Positions 49,200-59,217 of a DNA stretch of 64,000 bases are shown here, in pieces (the first letter of the stretch is position 1; the number at the start of each line of letters is the position of its first letter). The DNA comes from Trochalopteron elliotii (lineage: Eukaryota > Chordata > Aves > Passeriformes > Leiothrichidae). The stretch covers positions 2,622,718 to 2,686,717 of the forward strand of contig JANPWX010000651.1 in assembly GCA_024734555.1 (NCBI GenBank). Direction: 5' to 3'. Below the pieces are notes generated by a model. It ran no database searches. It saw nothing but the letters and a program-made list of their open reading frames with translations, and was not told the DNA's origin. The translations under genes were made by a program, and so were the position numbers.

Positions 49200-50200
49200 G
49201 TAACTTCCAGCTAATAATTAACGTGATTTGCGGGTTTTGTGTGGCTATTGTGACTTGCATGCCGGTTTAATTAGGCGATAAGAGTGTTATTGCTCTTTCC
49301 TAATTCCTGTATATTTCTTTGTTATTTGTTTGGTGAATCAGAAATCTCTTTTGTGCCCAGCCCTATGCCATCCAGTTAATGACAGTTTCAAAATGGCAGT
49401 AATTTTTTGGGGGGTGTTTTGGCTTGCACTTTTGTACTGTCCCTTCTGGCACAATCTCTTCCCCATCCCAGGCTTGAGGGCATGAGCAGTTGCCTAGTTT
49501 TTATTGCTATTTTCTGGCCTCCTGACTTCACCACTTCTCCCAACACCTGCCATCCCCTGTGTGTGTCGTTCTGCTCTGGGTCTGTTCTCTGGAACAGGGA
49601 TAAACCCTTCTCTTGGCCTAGGAAGGTGGATGGTGCTGTCACTGTGTTTGGTAGTGATGCGCACCATAACGTGAAGCAGCTTGTGCCAAAGGACAGGGAC
49701 AAGCTGCTGCTGTGATGCCAGTGTCTGCTCCATCACTGGGAGGTTTTGATTGTAAAAACCCTTTTTCTGGGCTCTTCTGTGCTGTCTGAGTTGCAGCTTG
49801 TTTGAAAACAAGGGCTTAAATTGCCTCACTTAATTTTGCATGAAAGAGTTTTGCGTTAGGTCTGGCCCAATTCCTTTTAATTTCTGTTGAAATGAAGGCA
49901 GCTTTTAATTAGGATGTTGCTTGAAGGCTTCAAGCTGGTGTTAGAAGTAGTTTCAAGCTTCTAAGGTATGAAAGCGTCCCCTTCAAATGATTTTTTTTTC
50001 TGTGCTTTTACTAATGATTTAAGCATAAATCAGTTTTTATTACTGTTTGCGAACCTCAGGGAATGAATGGAAGTGATTAACAAACAGACATAATGATCCT
50101 CATGGCACAGGTGGTTTTTAGGGACTTGTGTGGCAAATGAAACTGCTTTATACCATCAGTGAAGGCACTGGCAATTTATGCAATATTATATTTTTTTCAG
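49200..50200 (+). other. WNK2: WNK2 intron 10
   Basis: 1001 bases, GTAACT to TTTCAG with a strong T-rich tract before exon 11. No repeat recognised. Confidence 0.9.
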
Positions 50201-50734
50201 ATTCCTCAGTTTCCCGTCATTCCTGCAATTACTCCCCTGGCAGGGCTCGACAGTCTTCCTCCAAACCTGTCTGACATCCCTGCTGCAAACGTGCCCCCCA
50301 TTCCCGCCCCCTCCCAGTACTTTGCCCCGGCCGTGATCCTGCCCAGCCTGCCCATGAACCCCACACTGCCCATGGCGCCCAACTCGCCGGCCCTGCCCAT
50401 GCAGGCCGTCAACCTGCCCCACACCACCGTGGCTTCCCTGGTGCTGCCCTGCCAGCCCATCGTGCCCAACATGCCGGCGGCCACCATCCCTCTGCTGGCC
50501 GTGGCGCCGCCGGGGGTGCCGCCGCTGCCGCCGCAGCCCGTGTTCCAGCCCGCCTTCCAGCCCATGCTGCCCGGCGACGCGCAGAGCTCCCAGCCCGTGC
50601 CGCAGCCACAGCCGCCTCCTGCTGCAGCCTTGCAGCCAACTCCTGCAGCCCTGCAGCCAACTCCTGCAGCCCTGCAGCCCGGCGTCCTGCACCCTCCTGA
50701 GCCAGCCCTGGCCGCACCCGGGCAGCCTCACCAG
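50201..50734 (+). CDS. WNK2: WNK2 exon 11: large Pro-rich exon with 7-residue repeats
   Basis: 534 nt, acceptor TTTTTTTCAG|ATTCCT, donor CACCAG|GTAAAT, phase 0 to 0. Codons 663-840. The N-terminal part, FPVIPAITPLAGLDSLPPNL and APSQYFAPAVILPSLP, is recognisable as WNK2. ATIPLLAVAPPGVPPLP follows, then a repetitive tail in which ALQPTPA recurs. A symmetric exon encoding an apparently disordered linker. The C-terminal third is at the position where mammalian WNK2 also has short Pro/Gln repeats. Confidence 0.93.
50630..50690. repeat. WNK2: 21-bp coding tandem repeat in exon 11
   Basis: GCAGCC(T/C)TGCAGCCAACTCCT is repeated head to tail with a partial third unit, encoding the 7-residue unit ALQPTPA. 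In frame, so copy-number change would not disrupt the protein. Confidence 0.85.
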
Positions 50735-50776
50735 GTAAATCCACCGGGCGGGTGCGAGGCCGTGTCCCACAGGCTG

Positions 50777-50932
50777 CTCGCAGCCCTGCCTGGGGGCTCG
50801 CAGCCCTGCCCGGGGCTCAAGGACTCCCAGCCCTGCCCAGGGTCTCACAGCCCTGCCAGGGGCTCAGACCTGCCTGGGACTCAGGGGCTCCCAGCCCTGT
50901 CTGCCAGGGCTCACAGCTCTGCCCAGGGCTCT
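50777..50932. repeat. Degenerate GC-rich minisatellite in intron 11
   Basis: About six diverged units built around (C)(A/G)CAGCCCTGCC(T/C)(G/A)GGG(G)CTC, with spacing of roughly 20-30 bases. Starts about 40 bases after the exon 11 donor and resembles the CAGCCCTGCAGCC repeats of exon 11, so the two may share an origin. Confidence 0.75.
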
Positions 50933-52111
50933 CTTCCTCACCAGCAGTAATCCTTGTTCTTGAGGTGTTTTGTTGACTTCTTGCCCTCAGTTCTGGAGGT
51001 GGTGGCTGAAGCTGTGAGCTGTAGGGTGGCTGGTGATGTCCTCAGCCAGGGACGGGGGCTATCAAGGATATAGAGTGTAATCCAACTGGCTTTGGGCAGT
51101 GAATGAACAGCACACTTTCTGAATTTGCTCTTCTTTTCATCTCAGACCTGGGGAAGTGTGAGCTGTGGTTGTCCCAGGTCAGGAGGGCATGCCAAGCCTT
51201 GCCAGTGCCTGTAGCTGGTCCATGTGGGATGCAGGGGCTGCTGGGTGCCCACAGCAAATATGGGGCAGCTGGCAGGAGCAGTGGGGTTGTTTTGGTGTAG
51301 AACATCTCTAAAACAGTAAAGGGAAGTGGCCCTCTGTAAGGACTCTGGAAAACTGTGTGGAAGAGCACTGTCAGGCCTTCAGGGCAGGGATGGATTCTAG
51401 CTGGAGACCCTTTTCCCCGTGGAAGAAATGGAACATAAACGAGCTCAAGTATTAACAGTATTCACATGAAAACTGCCTCAGGACTGACAGAGTCTGTAAA
51501 TACTTCTCTCACCACATCTGTTATATGTCAACGTGAAACACAGTCTGACCAAAGCAGGAGAGAGAGGGCACTCAGCCTGTTAATAAAGCATTTGGAAAAT
51601 CTGTATTCTGCCACATCCCTTCACCATAACACACTAATTAAAATTCATAACATCCCATTCCAAACTGTCACAGCATCTTCAGAGCAGCACATAGTTTTTA
51701 AATTTCTCTCTTCAGCCGTGTGTTTGATACAGAATTACTGTTGTTGAGAATGTCAGCAGCGTGGAACCTGGGAATGTTACTCAGTGTTCCCTGTGGCTTT
51801 AGTGGGAATGGAATCAAGCACATTAGATACAGTGAGCATGGCAAATACCAGAACTGGAGAGCTGGTGTCCCAAACCATGACACAGTCATTAGCTATCAAA
51901 TATGTATGGACGAGTTGCATATGGAAGAATTTAGGATAAAAAGTAGCTATTACAACGTGCAGAGGAATTTTTTAAAAAACACTGTTCTGATTTGAACACT
52001 TCTAATGGAGAAGTATTTCTGTATATAATGCCATGCTGTCTTCACAGTTGATGTTTAGCCCCTCTGTGTTTTGTTTTGCCTGGGTATGTCTGTATGGGCC
52101 ATTCACTTAAG

Positions 52112-52165
52112 ACACCCTTGTGGGTGTCCCTTGTAAGTCAGAATATTCTGTGATTCTGTGATTTG
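52112..52165 (+). repeat. CR1 3' tail remnant (plus orientation)
   Basis: Only the final piece is recognisable: GTGTCCCTTGTAAGTCAG followed by TATTCTGTGATTCTGTGAT. Confidence 0.65.
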
Positions 52166-53064
52166 ACATTGAAATATTTTGTGAATTATTCTAATTATAT
52201 AAGATTTAAAACTGAACCACCCTTCTGTGGCATTACACCACACTTGTCAGTCTAACAACCCTGCCTTGGGCAGCCATGTAACTCTCAGGTGTTGTGAAGC
52301 ACATCCTGTCTTTGCTTTTATCCACATTAAAACCTGGAATAATAGTTTCAGCTCATACCCAGAACCTGCAGAGAGCATGCAGCAATGAAATCATGTGGCC
52401 TAGTTCTCATCTGAGTCTTATTTTTTTTAAAGTATTTTCCAATAGCCTTAAGTCTCTATGTGATGATACTTCAAAAAAAGTAAAAATTGGGCACACTTTT
52501 ACCTAGTACTGGAAGTCTTTTTTTCTTCCATATGCTCCTTTCTTCCTCTTCCCACAAGCTCAGTCCCCCTGGAAAAATACATGATGTACCTAAAAGGAGA
52601 ATGTTCTGTTTTTAAATGTACAACCCAAAAGGACTGTTATGCAGAATAACAACCCAGTCTCTAAGGTGGCTGGCATCCTGTCGCTGGGTCTGGTTCCCAC
52701 CAAGCGCTTACGCACTTGAGTTATTTTAATGCACTGGAGAAATCCACTGAGATAAGTGAAACTCCCTCTGTCCACATGGAGGTGTTGGCAGGACTGGGGC
52801 CTTGAGGCTTGGCACATCAAGGGTTAAGTTGGGAGTTCAGTGGGTAAACTGCACCAAGCTGAAGTTGGGCACTGGTGTATATTTGGTGAAAGAGTTAATT
52901 GTGTCATTTGTACCAGGTCCTGGTCCTACACATATGGCGGATTTCTTAAAATATCCTGACTCAGGTTATGGATAGAGTATGTTTTTCTCTGCATGGACAG
53001 CGTGGGGTTGTTGAAAGCAGAGCAGAGTATTCAGGAGAATGAATTCATCACCTAAGATCTTAAA

Positions 53065-53522
53065 GCAAGTCCAGAGGAGGCCACGGAGATGCTCCCAGGG
53101 CTGAAGCCCCTCTGCTCTGGAGCCAGGCTGGGAGAGCTGAGGGTGTTCACCTGGAGAGGAGAAGGGTCCAGGGAGAGCTCAGAGCCCCTTGCAGGGCCTA
53201 AAGAGGCTCCAGGAGAGCTGGAGAGGAGCTGGGAACAAGGGATGGAGGGACAGGACAGGGAATGGCTTCCCACTGCCAGAGGGCAGGGTTGGATGTGATA
53301 TTGGGGAAGAAATTCTTGGCTGTGAGGGTGGGCAGGCCCTGGCACAGAGTGCCCAGAGAAGCTATGGCTGCCCTGTATCCCTGGAAGTGTCCAAAGCCAG
53401 GTTGTATGGGGCTTGGAGCAGCCTGGGACAGTGGAAGGTGTCCCTGCCTGTGGCAGGGGATGAAATGAGATGAGCTTTGAGTTCCATCCATCACAAACTA
53501 TTCAGGTATTCTGTGATTTTTC
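53065..53522 (+). repeat. Long CR1 LINE 3' copy (plus orientation)
   Basis: About 458 bases, the longest CR1 here: GCAAGTCCAGAGGAGGCCAC, GCTGAAGCCCCTCTGCTCTG, GAGCTCAGAGCCCCTTGCAG, GGTGGGCAGGCCCTGGCAC, GGACAGTGGAAGGTGTCCC and tail GGTATTCTGTGATTTT. Same subfamily as the copy at 46349, but it retains its 3' end. Confidence 0.93.
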
Positions 53523-53792
53523 ATTTCTTAGCAAAATCTGGCGTTGTCCCTACTAATAAACTGGTACCTGAGCAATGCACGTTGTCGTAGTTGTACTGAG
53601 GGAGTCCTTAGCTTTTGTTTGGTTATTTCAGAGGAAGTTTAATCTCTGTACTTGTTACTGAGAGCACCCAAACCCAGAGCCCTGCACAGTTTGAGTCCTT
53701 TCTTCACGAGCGCCGGCGCCTTTGCTCCGTTGCCCCACCGTGCCGAGCCCCTGGCGCAGAGGAGTGTGCTAACAGCTCTCGTTGTGTTGCAG

Positions 53793-54098
53793 CCCTTGCC
53801 TGGACACTCTCAGTTTGCTCTGGAAGCTGGAGCCCAGGTGCCCGTGCTGCCGGTGCAGCCCTCCATGGTCATGTCACCGCCGTTGCCGCTGCAGCCCGAG
53901 CTGGTGCCGCCCTGCGTCGCTCCCGAAGCCGTTCCCCAGGCCCAGGGCAGCCTTGCCCCGCCCGGCCCCATAGAGCCTGGACTGCCTCTCCAGCCCTCTG
54001 CTCTGCTGCAGCTCCAGCCTGACCTCTCCCAGCCCCTGGGCCAGCAGCTCCCAGCTCCCTCCTCGGCTGTGGCGGCCGGCGCAGAGACATCTCAAGAG
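53793..54098 (+). CDS. WNK2: WNK2 exon 12: Pro/Leu/Gln-rich linker
   Basis: 306 nt, acceptor GTGTTGCAG|CCCTTG, donor CTCAAGAG|GTAGAG, phase 0 to 0. Codons 841-942: PLPGHSQFALEAGAQVPVLP, then SPPLPLQPELVPPCVAPEAV and a Gln/Pro-rich end. A low-complexity linker with no domain. Symmetric exon. The donor is non-consensus at +3 to +6 apart from A at +3. Confidence 0.9.
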
Positions 54099-55963
54099 GT
54101 AGAGCCCTTCCTCTGCAGTAACTCACCAGCCTCAGCCTTAATCTCCTCAGCCGGTGCTGTGTGAAACAGTGGGCTTGTTGCACCAGGGAGGTTGTCCCCT
54201 CGGTGTGTCGAGCCACTGCTCCTTGATGCCAGCAGCTCTGGGTCAGCAAATAATTGGCTATTCCAAATGAAACTTCATCTTGTAGCTCAGGAAGTGTGTC
54301 ACTGAATTCATGAGGCAGCAGGACTAAGCACCTCCTTGTCTGTAGCTGAGCACAAGCATGAGTATAGAAATCAAAAAATTCTCACTGTGGGTGAGTTAGA
54401 AGATGTTCTGTAGAGTTTCACCCATGTTTTGTCCAGTCTTGTTTTAAATGTCTCAAGCACTTGTTCAACCAACCATCGTTTGCCTTAAGAAACTGCTCCA
54501 CAATCTGAGTCTTTGTACTGCAAAAGCCCTTCATGCTCCTCAGCGTGAGCCCTATTCCCATTTCATTTAGCATTGTATCCCCTGTATTGCCTGATGTCTG
54601 CTGTAGCCCTGGGACTTTTGTTTCTTCAGATACTTGTAGGCATTCCCAGTTCTCTGTGGTCATAGAAGCAGGATGCTTTTGATTGTTTTCCTTATAGAAC
54701 TGTCAGCTCCTCCTGTCTGCTATTTTGACTTTTCTTTCCACTTCCATAATTGTTTAATCTTCAGTCTTGACAGAACATCACAGAACATTTCCTTCTCTTC
54801 AGCTCCCTGTTAACAAAGCAAAGCAAAAGCTTTGGCATTTCTACCTGATTTCAGAAAATAAGTCTGATTTGTTCTCCACTCCTGGCTGGAAATGTCCCTC
54901 TGTGATTCTGCATTCAGAGTCATTTCTCTTGAGTCAGTTCCGAGTTACCTTTCCTCCCAAAGTATGTATTTCACCTTTTCAAAATTAATCTCTTGGTTTT
55001 TCCCATGTTTCCATGGTTTGTCACATGCCTTGACTCCAGTGCAGTCTGAAATTCCATTGGAAGCACAGCTCAGTGCTGCCTCCAGAAGATGCTCCGGAAG
55101 GGCTGTGCTAACACTAAAAATGGATTCTAGTTCCCCATTTTTCCTGTCCATCAGTGGCAGTTTAATTCTTACCACATCAGCGTTCCTGCTGTGATGAAGG
55201 ACATTCCTGGTGAATGTCTGTGTCCTGTTGGTTAGGTGTAGCAGGAATGGTAGAGCCTGTCTGCAGTGCTTCACCTGCAGACCCCCCAGAGAAGCTGGGC
55301 TGGGTCAGGCATATCCATCACTCAAGGTATTCCTTCTCCAGCTGTCTTTTTTCTGAATGCACAGCTCATGGCAGGGTCAGTGCTGGTGCCTTCAGTGCAG
55401 GGTCCATTCCATCAGAGATTCTGAAAATATGAGCAAACCTCTTTGTTGTGCACTGTGATACGGGGGATACAAGTTCTCCTGAGAAACTCATGGCCACTGA
55501 GGCACACGTCTGTCCTTCACATCCCACATCCCTCAGAACATTTAACCACTGGTTTGCTAATTTTGTTCCCACGTGCATCTCTAAGTTAACCCCCTTCTCT
55601 CATTCACTTTAAGAAATTAAGCAAGTACCAATCCACAACCTCTCTGTGCAGGTTTTCTGACATACATTGCTAAAGTTTCCTTGGTTGTAAGAGAAGTTTC
55701 ATACCTGTCTGTATAATCACAACACTGTTTTGTTGCTACTTTGCCATGACATTTTTATCTCTTCTGTTGTGTTCAGGCACATGGCAGCACTTGCATCCAA
55801 ACCAACCTGAAACAGTCAGGCAGAAGAGGTTTTGTGAGGCACTTGGTTAAGTGCATTACCAGAACGTCGATACATTATGTCTGTGTTCTCACTGCTCATT
55901 GATGTTGCAGTTTTATTGAAACTGCATTTAAGCTTGGCATGGCTTATGTGTGGTGTTACAGCC

Positions 55964-56050
55964 AAGGAGTGGGGCTGGCTGGTTAAGTGCAGAGAACCAG
56001 TGGGGTTGACTGGTTAACTGCAGACAACCAGTGGGGCTGACCAGTTCCCC
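55964..56050. repeat. 31-bp tandem repeat, 2.8 units
   Basis: Units start at 55964, 55995 and 56026 with the core CAGTGGGGYTGRCTGGTTAA and variants. The third unit is truncated after 25 bases. Units are about 80-85% alike by eye. Confidence 0.88.
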
Positions 56051-56154
56051 ACTGAGCTTTTAACCCCAGCCCAGCACTGCTTGAGTGCTCAGTGTAGTGA
56101 TGGAGTCGAGGAGCTTATTTCTAGCTGTGCGTCTATAGAAGGATTTTATAGACG

Positions 56155-56262
56155 TGTGTTTATAAATATATATAAAATTATATATATTTATGGGTGTATC
56201 TGGTGTGAGTGTATATACACAGTTATATACATGCACAGGTGTGTGTCTGTGTGCATACATGG
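56155..56262. repeat. AT-rich / TG microsatellite region
   Basis: Runs of TATATA and TATAAAATTATATATAT pass into TGTGTG/TATACA blocks. Simple sequence, locally self-complementary. Confidence 0.75.
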
Positions 56263-56885
56263 TAAGTTTGTTACAGCAGGGCCTGCAGCATTGTCACAAA
56301 TTCTGTGAGAATGGGTCTACTTGACTTGAAAATCATGCTGTAATGTCTGTCCCAGAGCTGCAGCCAGTGAAGAGGGAAGCTTTTAGGGGAAATCTGTGTA
56401 GAGGACAAGATGCAAGGGTGGTATTCTAGAATGATGAATTTTCATCTTTTGTTTGTAAGTTCCTCAGAAATTTTCCCCCTAAGCCAAATATTGAGCATGT
56501 TTCAGCAAACTGTATAAAGAAAGCAATGAAGCAAATTAGCAGATACGTTCAAAAATAAGACAGTGGGTGCTGATGTGGAATTGTGCCTCAATCAGGTTTT
56601 GCCATGGTGGTGAGAAGTGTTTCATTCCTTTCACCATCTCACCTGCTGTGGGCAGAGGAAGGGAACTGGCAGGTTAGTGTCTCTGTCTGAAAAAGTGGTT
56701 GGTGCCTTGGACAGAAGTGATGTTGGAAGGGTAAAATAGGACATTTATTTTATTTCCAAGTTCCAAGACCTGGTTAAATACAATGGTTTTAAAGTTACTG
56801 GTGCCAACAGCAAACCCTTTCTTAAAGGTGTTTTTCATCTGGTAATATAATGTGTTTGCTTAAATGACTTTTTCTTGCGTTTTAG

Positions 56886-56935
56886 GAGCAGGCGATACAG
56901 GACAAACTCCAAGCTCTGTCCCAGAGTTGTGAAAG
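56886..56935 (+). CDS. WNK2: WNK2 exon 13: short linker exon
   Basis: 50 nt, acceptor GCGTTTTAG|GAGCAG, donor GAAAG|GTATTG, phase 0 to 2. Codons 943-958 plus two bases: EQAIQDKLQALSQSCE. It matches the QDKP…QSCES region of mammalian WNK2. Skipping it would shift the frame. Confidence 0.88.
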
Positions 56936-57578
56936 GTATTGTTATCACCTCTTTGGTGTAAGATGTGCTTGCTTTTTGGGAGGCTGTTTTTTCTGACCTG
57001 ACCAAAAGGAGATGAACTGGGAGCATGTCTAGGAAGAAACTGACAGTGTTCTGTGTGCAGTGTGCCCATTCTGGCACCTGCAGCTCTTTTAATTCCTTAC
57101 TTTGGGTGCAGCATCCTAACCTTGGTGTATGTACAGATGTATGGAACTTCTCTTTTCCTCCCTCTGCAGCAAATCTAACCTGTTTACCCTTCTGGTGGGA
57201 GGGCAGAAAGGTAGGAGCTGAGAAAACTTCACCTTAGAAAAGCAGGAGCTTGTGCAGTTCAGAGAGGGACTGTCAGGACCTCTGCAGGGAAGGGATTAGG
57301 GGATGTAGAGATATATTCAGAGTGATGAAACTTTAGCTGTGTTACTGCCAGAAACATTAATAGATCATTTCTTGGTAGGTGTTGTAGCCAGAGTTTGTGC
57401 CTGGTGTGGAGTAGTGCCTTTCACTCACTGAGTATCTTCCAGTTGACTCGGTTTGGGCCAAAAAAAGTGCAAATGTGCCTTTTTGCAGCCTCTGTTATGT
57501 AGCTTACACGTGATGCATGACTCCACTGTGTGTGACTCTGGCTTTATTTTGGGGTTGTTCTTCCTTTCCCTTGTGAAG
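56936..57578 (+). other. WNK2: WNK2 intron 13
   Basis: 643 bases, GTATTG to TGTGAAG. The acceptor ends AAG rather than the usual CAG/TAG. No repeat recognised. Confidence 0.88.
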
Positions 57579-57744
57579 CTACATGAGTCCAGATGTTGCT
57601 TCTGGCAAAGAGATGAGTGACAGCTTGGAAGGAGCAACAGGAAGTGGAAAGCAAGAAGGAAAGTCTTCGAAGAAGCATAAGAAATCCACACGTGCTCGTT
57701 CACGCCAGGAGAAGTCCAACAGACCCAAACTGACCATACTAAAT
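57579..57744 (+). CDS. WNK2: WNK2 exon 14: basic segment leading into second PF2-like domain
   Basis: 166 nt, acceptor TTGTGAAG|CTACATG, phase 2 to 0. Codons 959-1014. [19 protein letters not shown], then a Lys/Arg/Ser-rich run [20 protein letters not shown] and PKLTILN. The frame continues into exon 15 (VCNTGDK) only if the exon ends at AAT 57744, followed by GCAAGT, so this is a GC donor. Readthrough would meet a TAA at 57799-57801. Confidence 0.95.
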
Positions 57745-57824
57745 GCAAGTACAGCTTGTTGGAGGGTAACTCTGGGGTTCCTTTGGCTTTGCCAGGAATA
57801 AGAGCTGTTAATCTCTGCATGCAG
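57745..57824 (+). other. WNK2: GC-AG intron 14 (80 bases)
   Basis: Donor CTAAAT|GCAAGT and acceptor CATGCAG|GTGTGT. The joined product PKLTILN+[12 protein letters not shown] is the conserved WNK sequence, which fixes both ends. GCAAGT is the usual extended form of a GC donor. A GT donor 21 bases downstream (AGG|GTAACT at 57766) is in phase and would add seven residues, ASTACWR. Confidence 0.9.
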
Positions 57825-57941
57825 GTGTGTAACACAGGGGATAAGATGGTGGAGTGCCAGCTTGAAACCCATAACCACAAAATGGTGACGTTTAAGTTTG
57901 ACTTGGATGGTGATGCGCCAGAGGAAATTGCTACTTACATG
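57825..57941 (+). CDS. WNK2: WNK2 exon 15: second PF2-like domain
   Basis: 117 nt, phase 0 to 0, donor TACATG|GTGAGA. Codons 1015-1053: [35 protein letters not shown] and ATYM. This matches the first part of the second PF2/OSR1_C-like domain of WNK kinases (compare [19 protein letters not shown] of the first domain). It probably binds RFxV-type peptides, including those of the protein itself. Confidence 0.96.
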
Positions 57942-58089
57942 GTGAGATGTGACTGCCCAGGGGCCCTCAGTGCTCCCAGTTCCTTCAGTCAGCTCCTCGT
58001 GTGTGCTTGTATGCTTGTCTGGCAGCTGTGGAATGAGGCATTAATAAAAAAATGTCTGTTTTCTCCTTTATTTTGATGTGGCCTTCTAG
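57942..58089 (+). other. WNK2: WNK2 intron 15 (148 bases)
   Basis: GTGAGA to TTCTAG. Short, no features. Confidence 0.92.
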
Positions 58090-58257
58090 GTGGAGAATGA
58101 GTTCATCTTGCAAAGTGAAAAAGAGACTTTTATTGAGCAAATGAAGGATATCATTGATAAAGCAGAAGATATGCTCAGTGAGGATACAGAAGGAGAGCGA
58201 AGTTCTGACCAGGGAACAAGTCCCCAGCAAGATGCTGATAGGCTGGAAATGAGCGAG
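58090..58257 (+). CDS. WNK2: WNK2 exon 16: end of second PF2-like domain
   Basis: 168 nt, acceptor CCTTCTAG|GTGGAG, donor AGCGAG|GTGAGA, phase 0 to 0. Codons 1054-1109: VENEFILQSEKETFIEQM and KDIIDKAEDMLSEDTEGE form the helical end of the domain, followed by a polar Ser/Asp-rich tail RSSDQGTSPQQDADRLEMSE. Confidence 0.96.
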
Positions 58258-58462
58258 GTGAGAAATGCTAAATAAAAATTGCTAGTTTGATTCCTTTTTC
58301 TTAACAGCCAGGTACTTAAATTGCTTTTACATCTTGTGTTAAAAATAAAAAGCTTGCTTAACTAGAAAAATAATGCTTTTGCTTTGTTAAACCTTAAAAT
58401 ATGAGTGGGATGATACTGCTCTTGCACTGATCCAGCTATTTCTTCTGTTGTTTCTTTAACAG
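58258..58462 (+). other. WNK2: WNK2 intron 16 (205 bases)
   Basis: GTGAGA to TAACAG. Short, AT-rich, no features. Confidence 0.92.
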
Positions 58463-58508
58463 GAGAAGCGTCAGTCTCAGATGAAGACACCTGTGTATCA
58501 GCAAAACG
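58463..58508 (+). CDS. WNK2: WNK2 exon 17: short exon
   Basis: 46 nt, acceptor TTTAACAG|GAGAAG, donor CAAAACG|GTAGGA, phase 0 to 1. Encodes EKRQSQMKTPVYQQN (codons 1110-1124) plus the first base of Val. It matches the RQSQ…PVYQQN segment of vertebrate WNK2. Skipping it would break the frame. Confidence 0.93.
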
Positions 58509-58684
58509 GTAGGAGTGCCTTTGAATTTCTAGTGGAGGGTATCCCTGCTCACAGCAGGGGGTTGGAACTAGAGGGCCTTTAAGGTCTCTTCCAACCCAGA
58601 CTGTCCTGTGAAATCGAGACAAAGTCATGATCTAGAGACAATGGAAATTGATGTGTTTACTTGTTATTTTCTTTTCATCCCTAG
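58509..58684 (+). other. WNK2: WNK2 intron 17 (176 bases)
   Basis: GTAGGA to CCCTAG. Nearly half is a CR1 3' end (58531-58614). Confidence 0.9.
58531..58614 (+). repeat. CR1 3' end inside short intron 17 (plus)
   Basis: AGTGGAGGGTATCCCTGCTC, CAGGGGGTTGGAACTAGAGG, and CTCTTCCAACCCAGACTGTC to the end. About 84 bases, 22 bases after the exon 17 donor and 70 before exon 18. Confidence 0.88.
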
Positions 58685-58801
58685 TGTTGCATACTGGAAA
58701 AAGGTGGTTTATTATATGTCCAGTGGTGGAAAACCCTGCTACAGATGCCCCTGAGTTTTCTCCCCCGGTACCTCCCAGTTCCCAGCAGACAGAAGGGCCA
58801 G
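58685..58801 (+). CDS. WNK2: WNK2 exon 18: conserved HTGKRWFIICPV segment
   Basis: 117 nt, acceptor ATCCCTAG|TGTTGC, donor GGGCCAG|GTATCT, phase 1 to 1. Codons 1125-1163: VLHTGKRWFIICPVVENPA, a strongly conserved WNK2 segment, then a Pro/Ser-rich stretch. Symmetric exon. Confidence 0.95.
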
Positions 58802-59217
58802 GTATCTCCAAACTTCATGGAAAATATCATTTCCAGAGCTGCTGTATTGTGTCTTCTGTCCTCACTCAGCTGTGATGGTTTCACTTGATTTAGTCAGAGG
58901 AAGAAAATGATAAATTTTGTTAAGCTGTGCATTTAGTGTGTTCCTAGTGTTGAACCAGATTGGGAATCTTTATCTGAGTTTCAGTAAAGTGTCACTATTT
59001 TAGCTGTACCTTATGCTATGGGGTAGCTGAAATTCTCATCACTACAGTGTCTTTCCTGTGAAATATTTTTTTGCATAATCTGAAAATTCTCATTTGATGT
59101 GCATGACAACTGTTTGTTGGTGGGAATCTCTGGTGGGTTGTCCCTGCAGCTGACTGGGGGGCTTGGCAGTGATTTCCTTTCCTTTAAAGGTTCACCTTTT
59201 GTTTGTGTTCTCTCTAG
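58802..59217 (+). other. WNK2: WNK2 intron 18
   Basis: 416 bases, GTATCT to CTCTAG. No repeat or other feature recognised. Confidence 0.9.

Larger units (their letters stand above)
50735..53792 (+). other. WNK2: WNK2 intron 11
   Basis: 3058 bases, GTAAAT to TTGCAG. Contains a GC-rich minisatellite right after the donor (50777-50932), a short CR1 tail (52112-52165) and a long CR1 copy (53065-53522). The rest is unique, AT-rich between 51430 and 52600. Confidence 0.9.
54099..56885 (+). other. WNK2: WNK2 intron 12
   Basis: 2787 bases, GTAGAG to TTTTAG. Contains a 31-bp tandem repeat (55964-56050) and an AT/TG-rich microsatellite region (56155-56262). The stretch 54415-55650 has a faint look of a very old reverse-oriented LINE (for example TTGTCCAGTCTTGTTTTAAA near 54428), but I cannot confirm it. 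Confidence 0.88.

Noticed and set aside
50186..50848. 220-codon antisense ORF opposite exon 11
   Set aside because: It is the shadow of a GC-rich, Pro-rich coding exon. Gly/Arg/Gln-rich translation comes from the complement of Pro/Ala codons.
54415..55650. Very old reverse-oriented LINE (CR1/L3-like) in intron 12
   Set aside because: A few phrases look like ancient LINE consensus, but similarity is too weak by eye to call. A repeat-library search would be needed.
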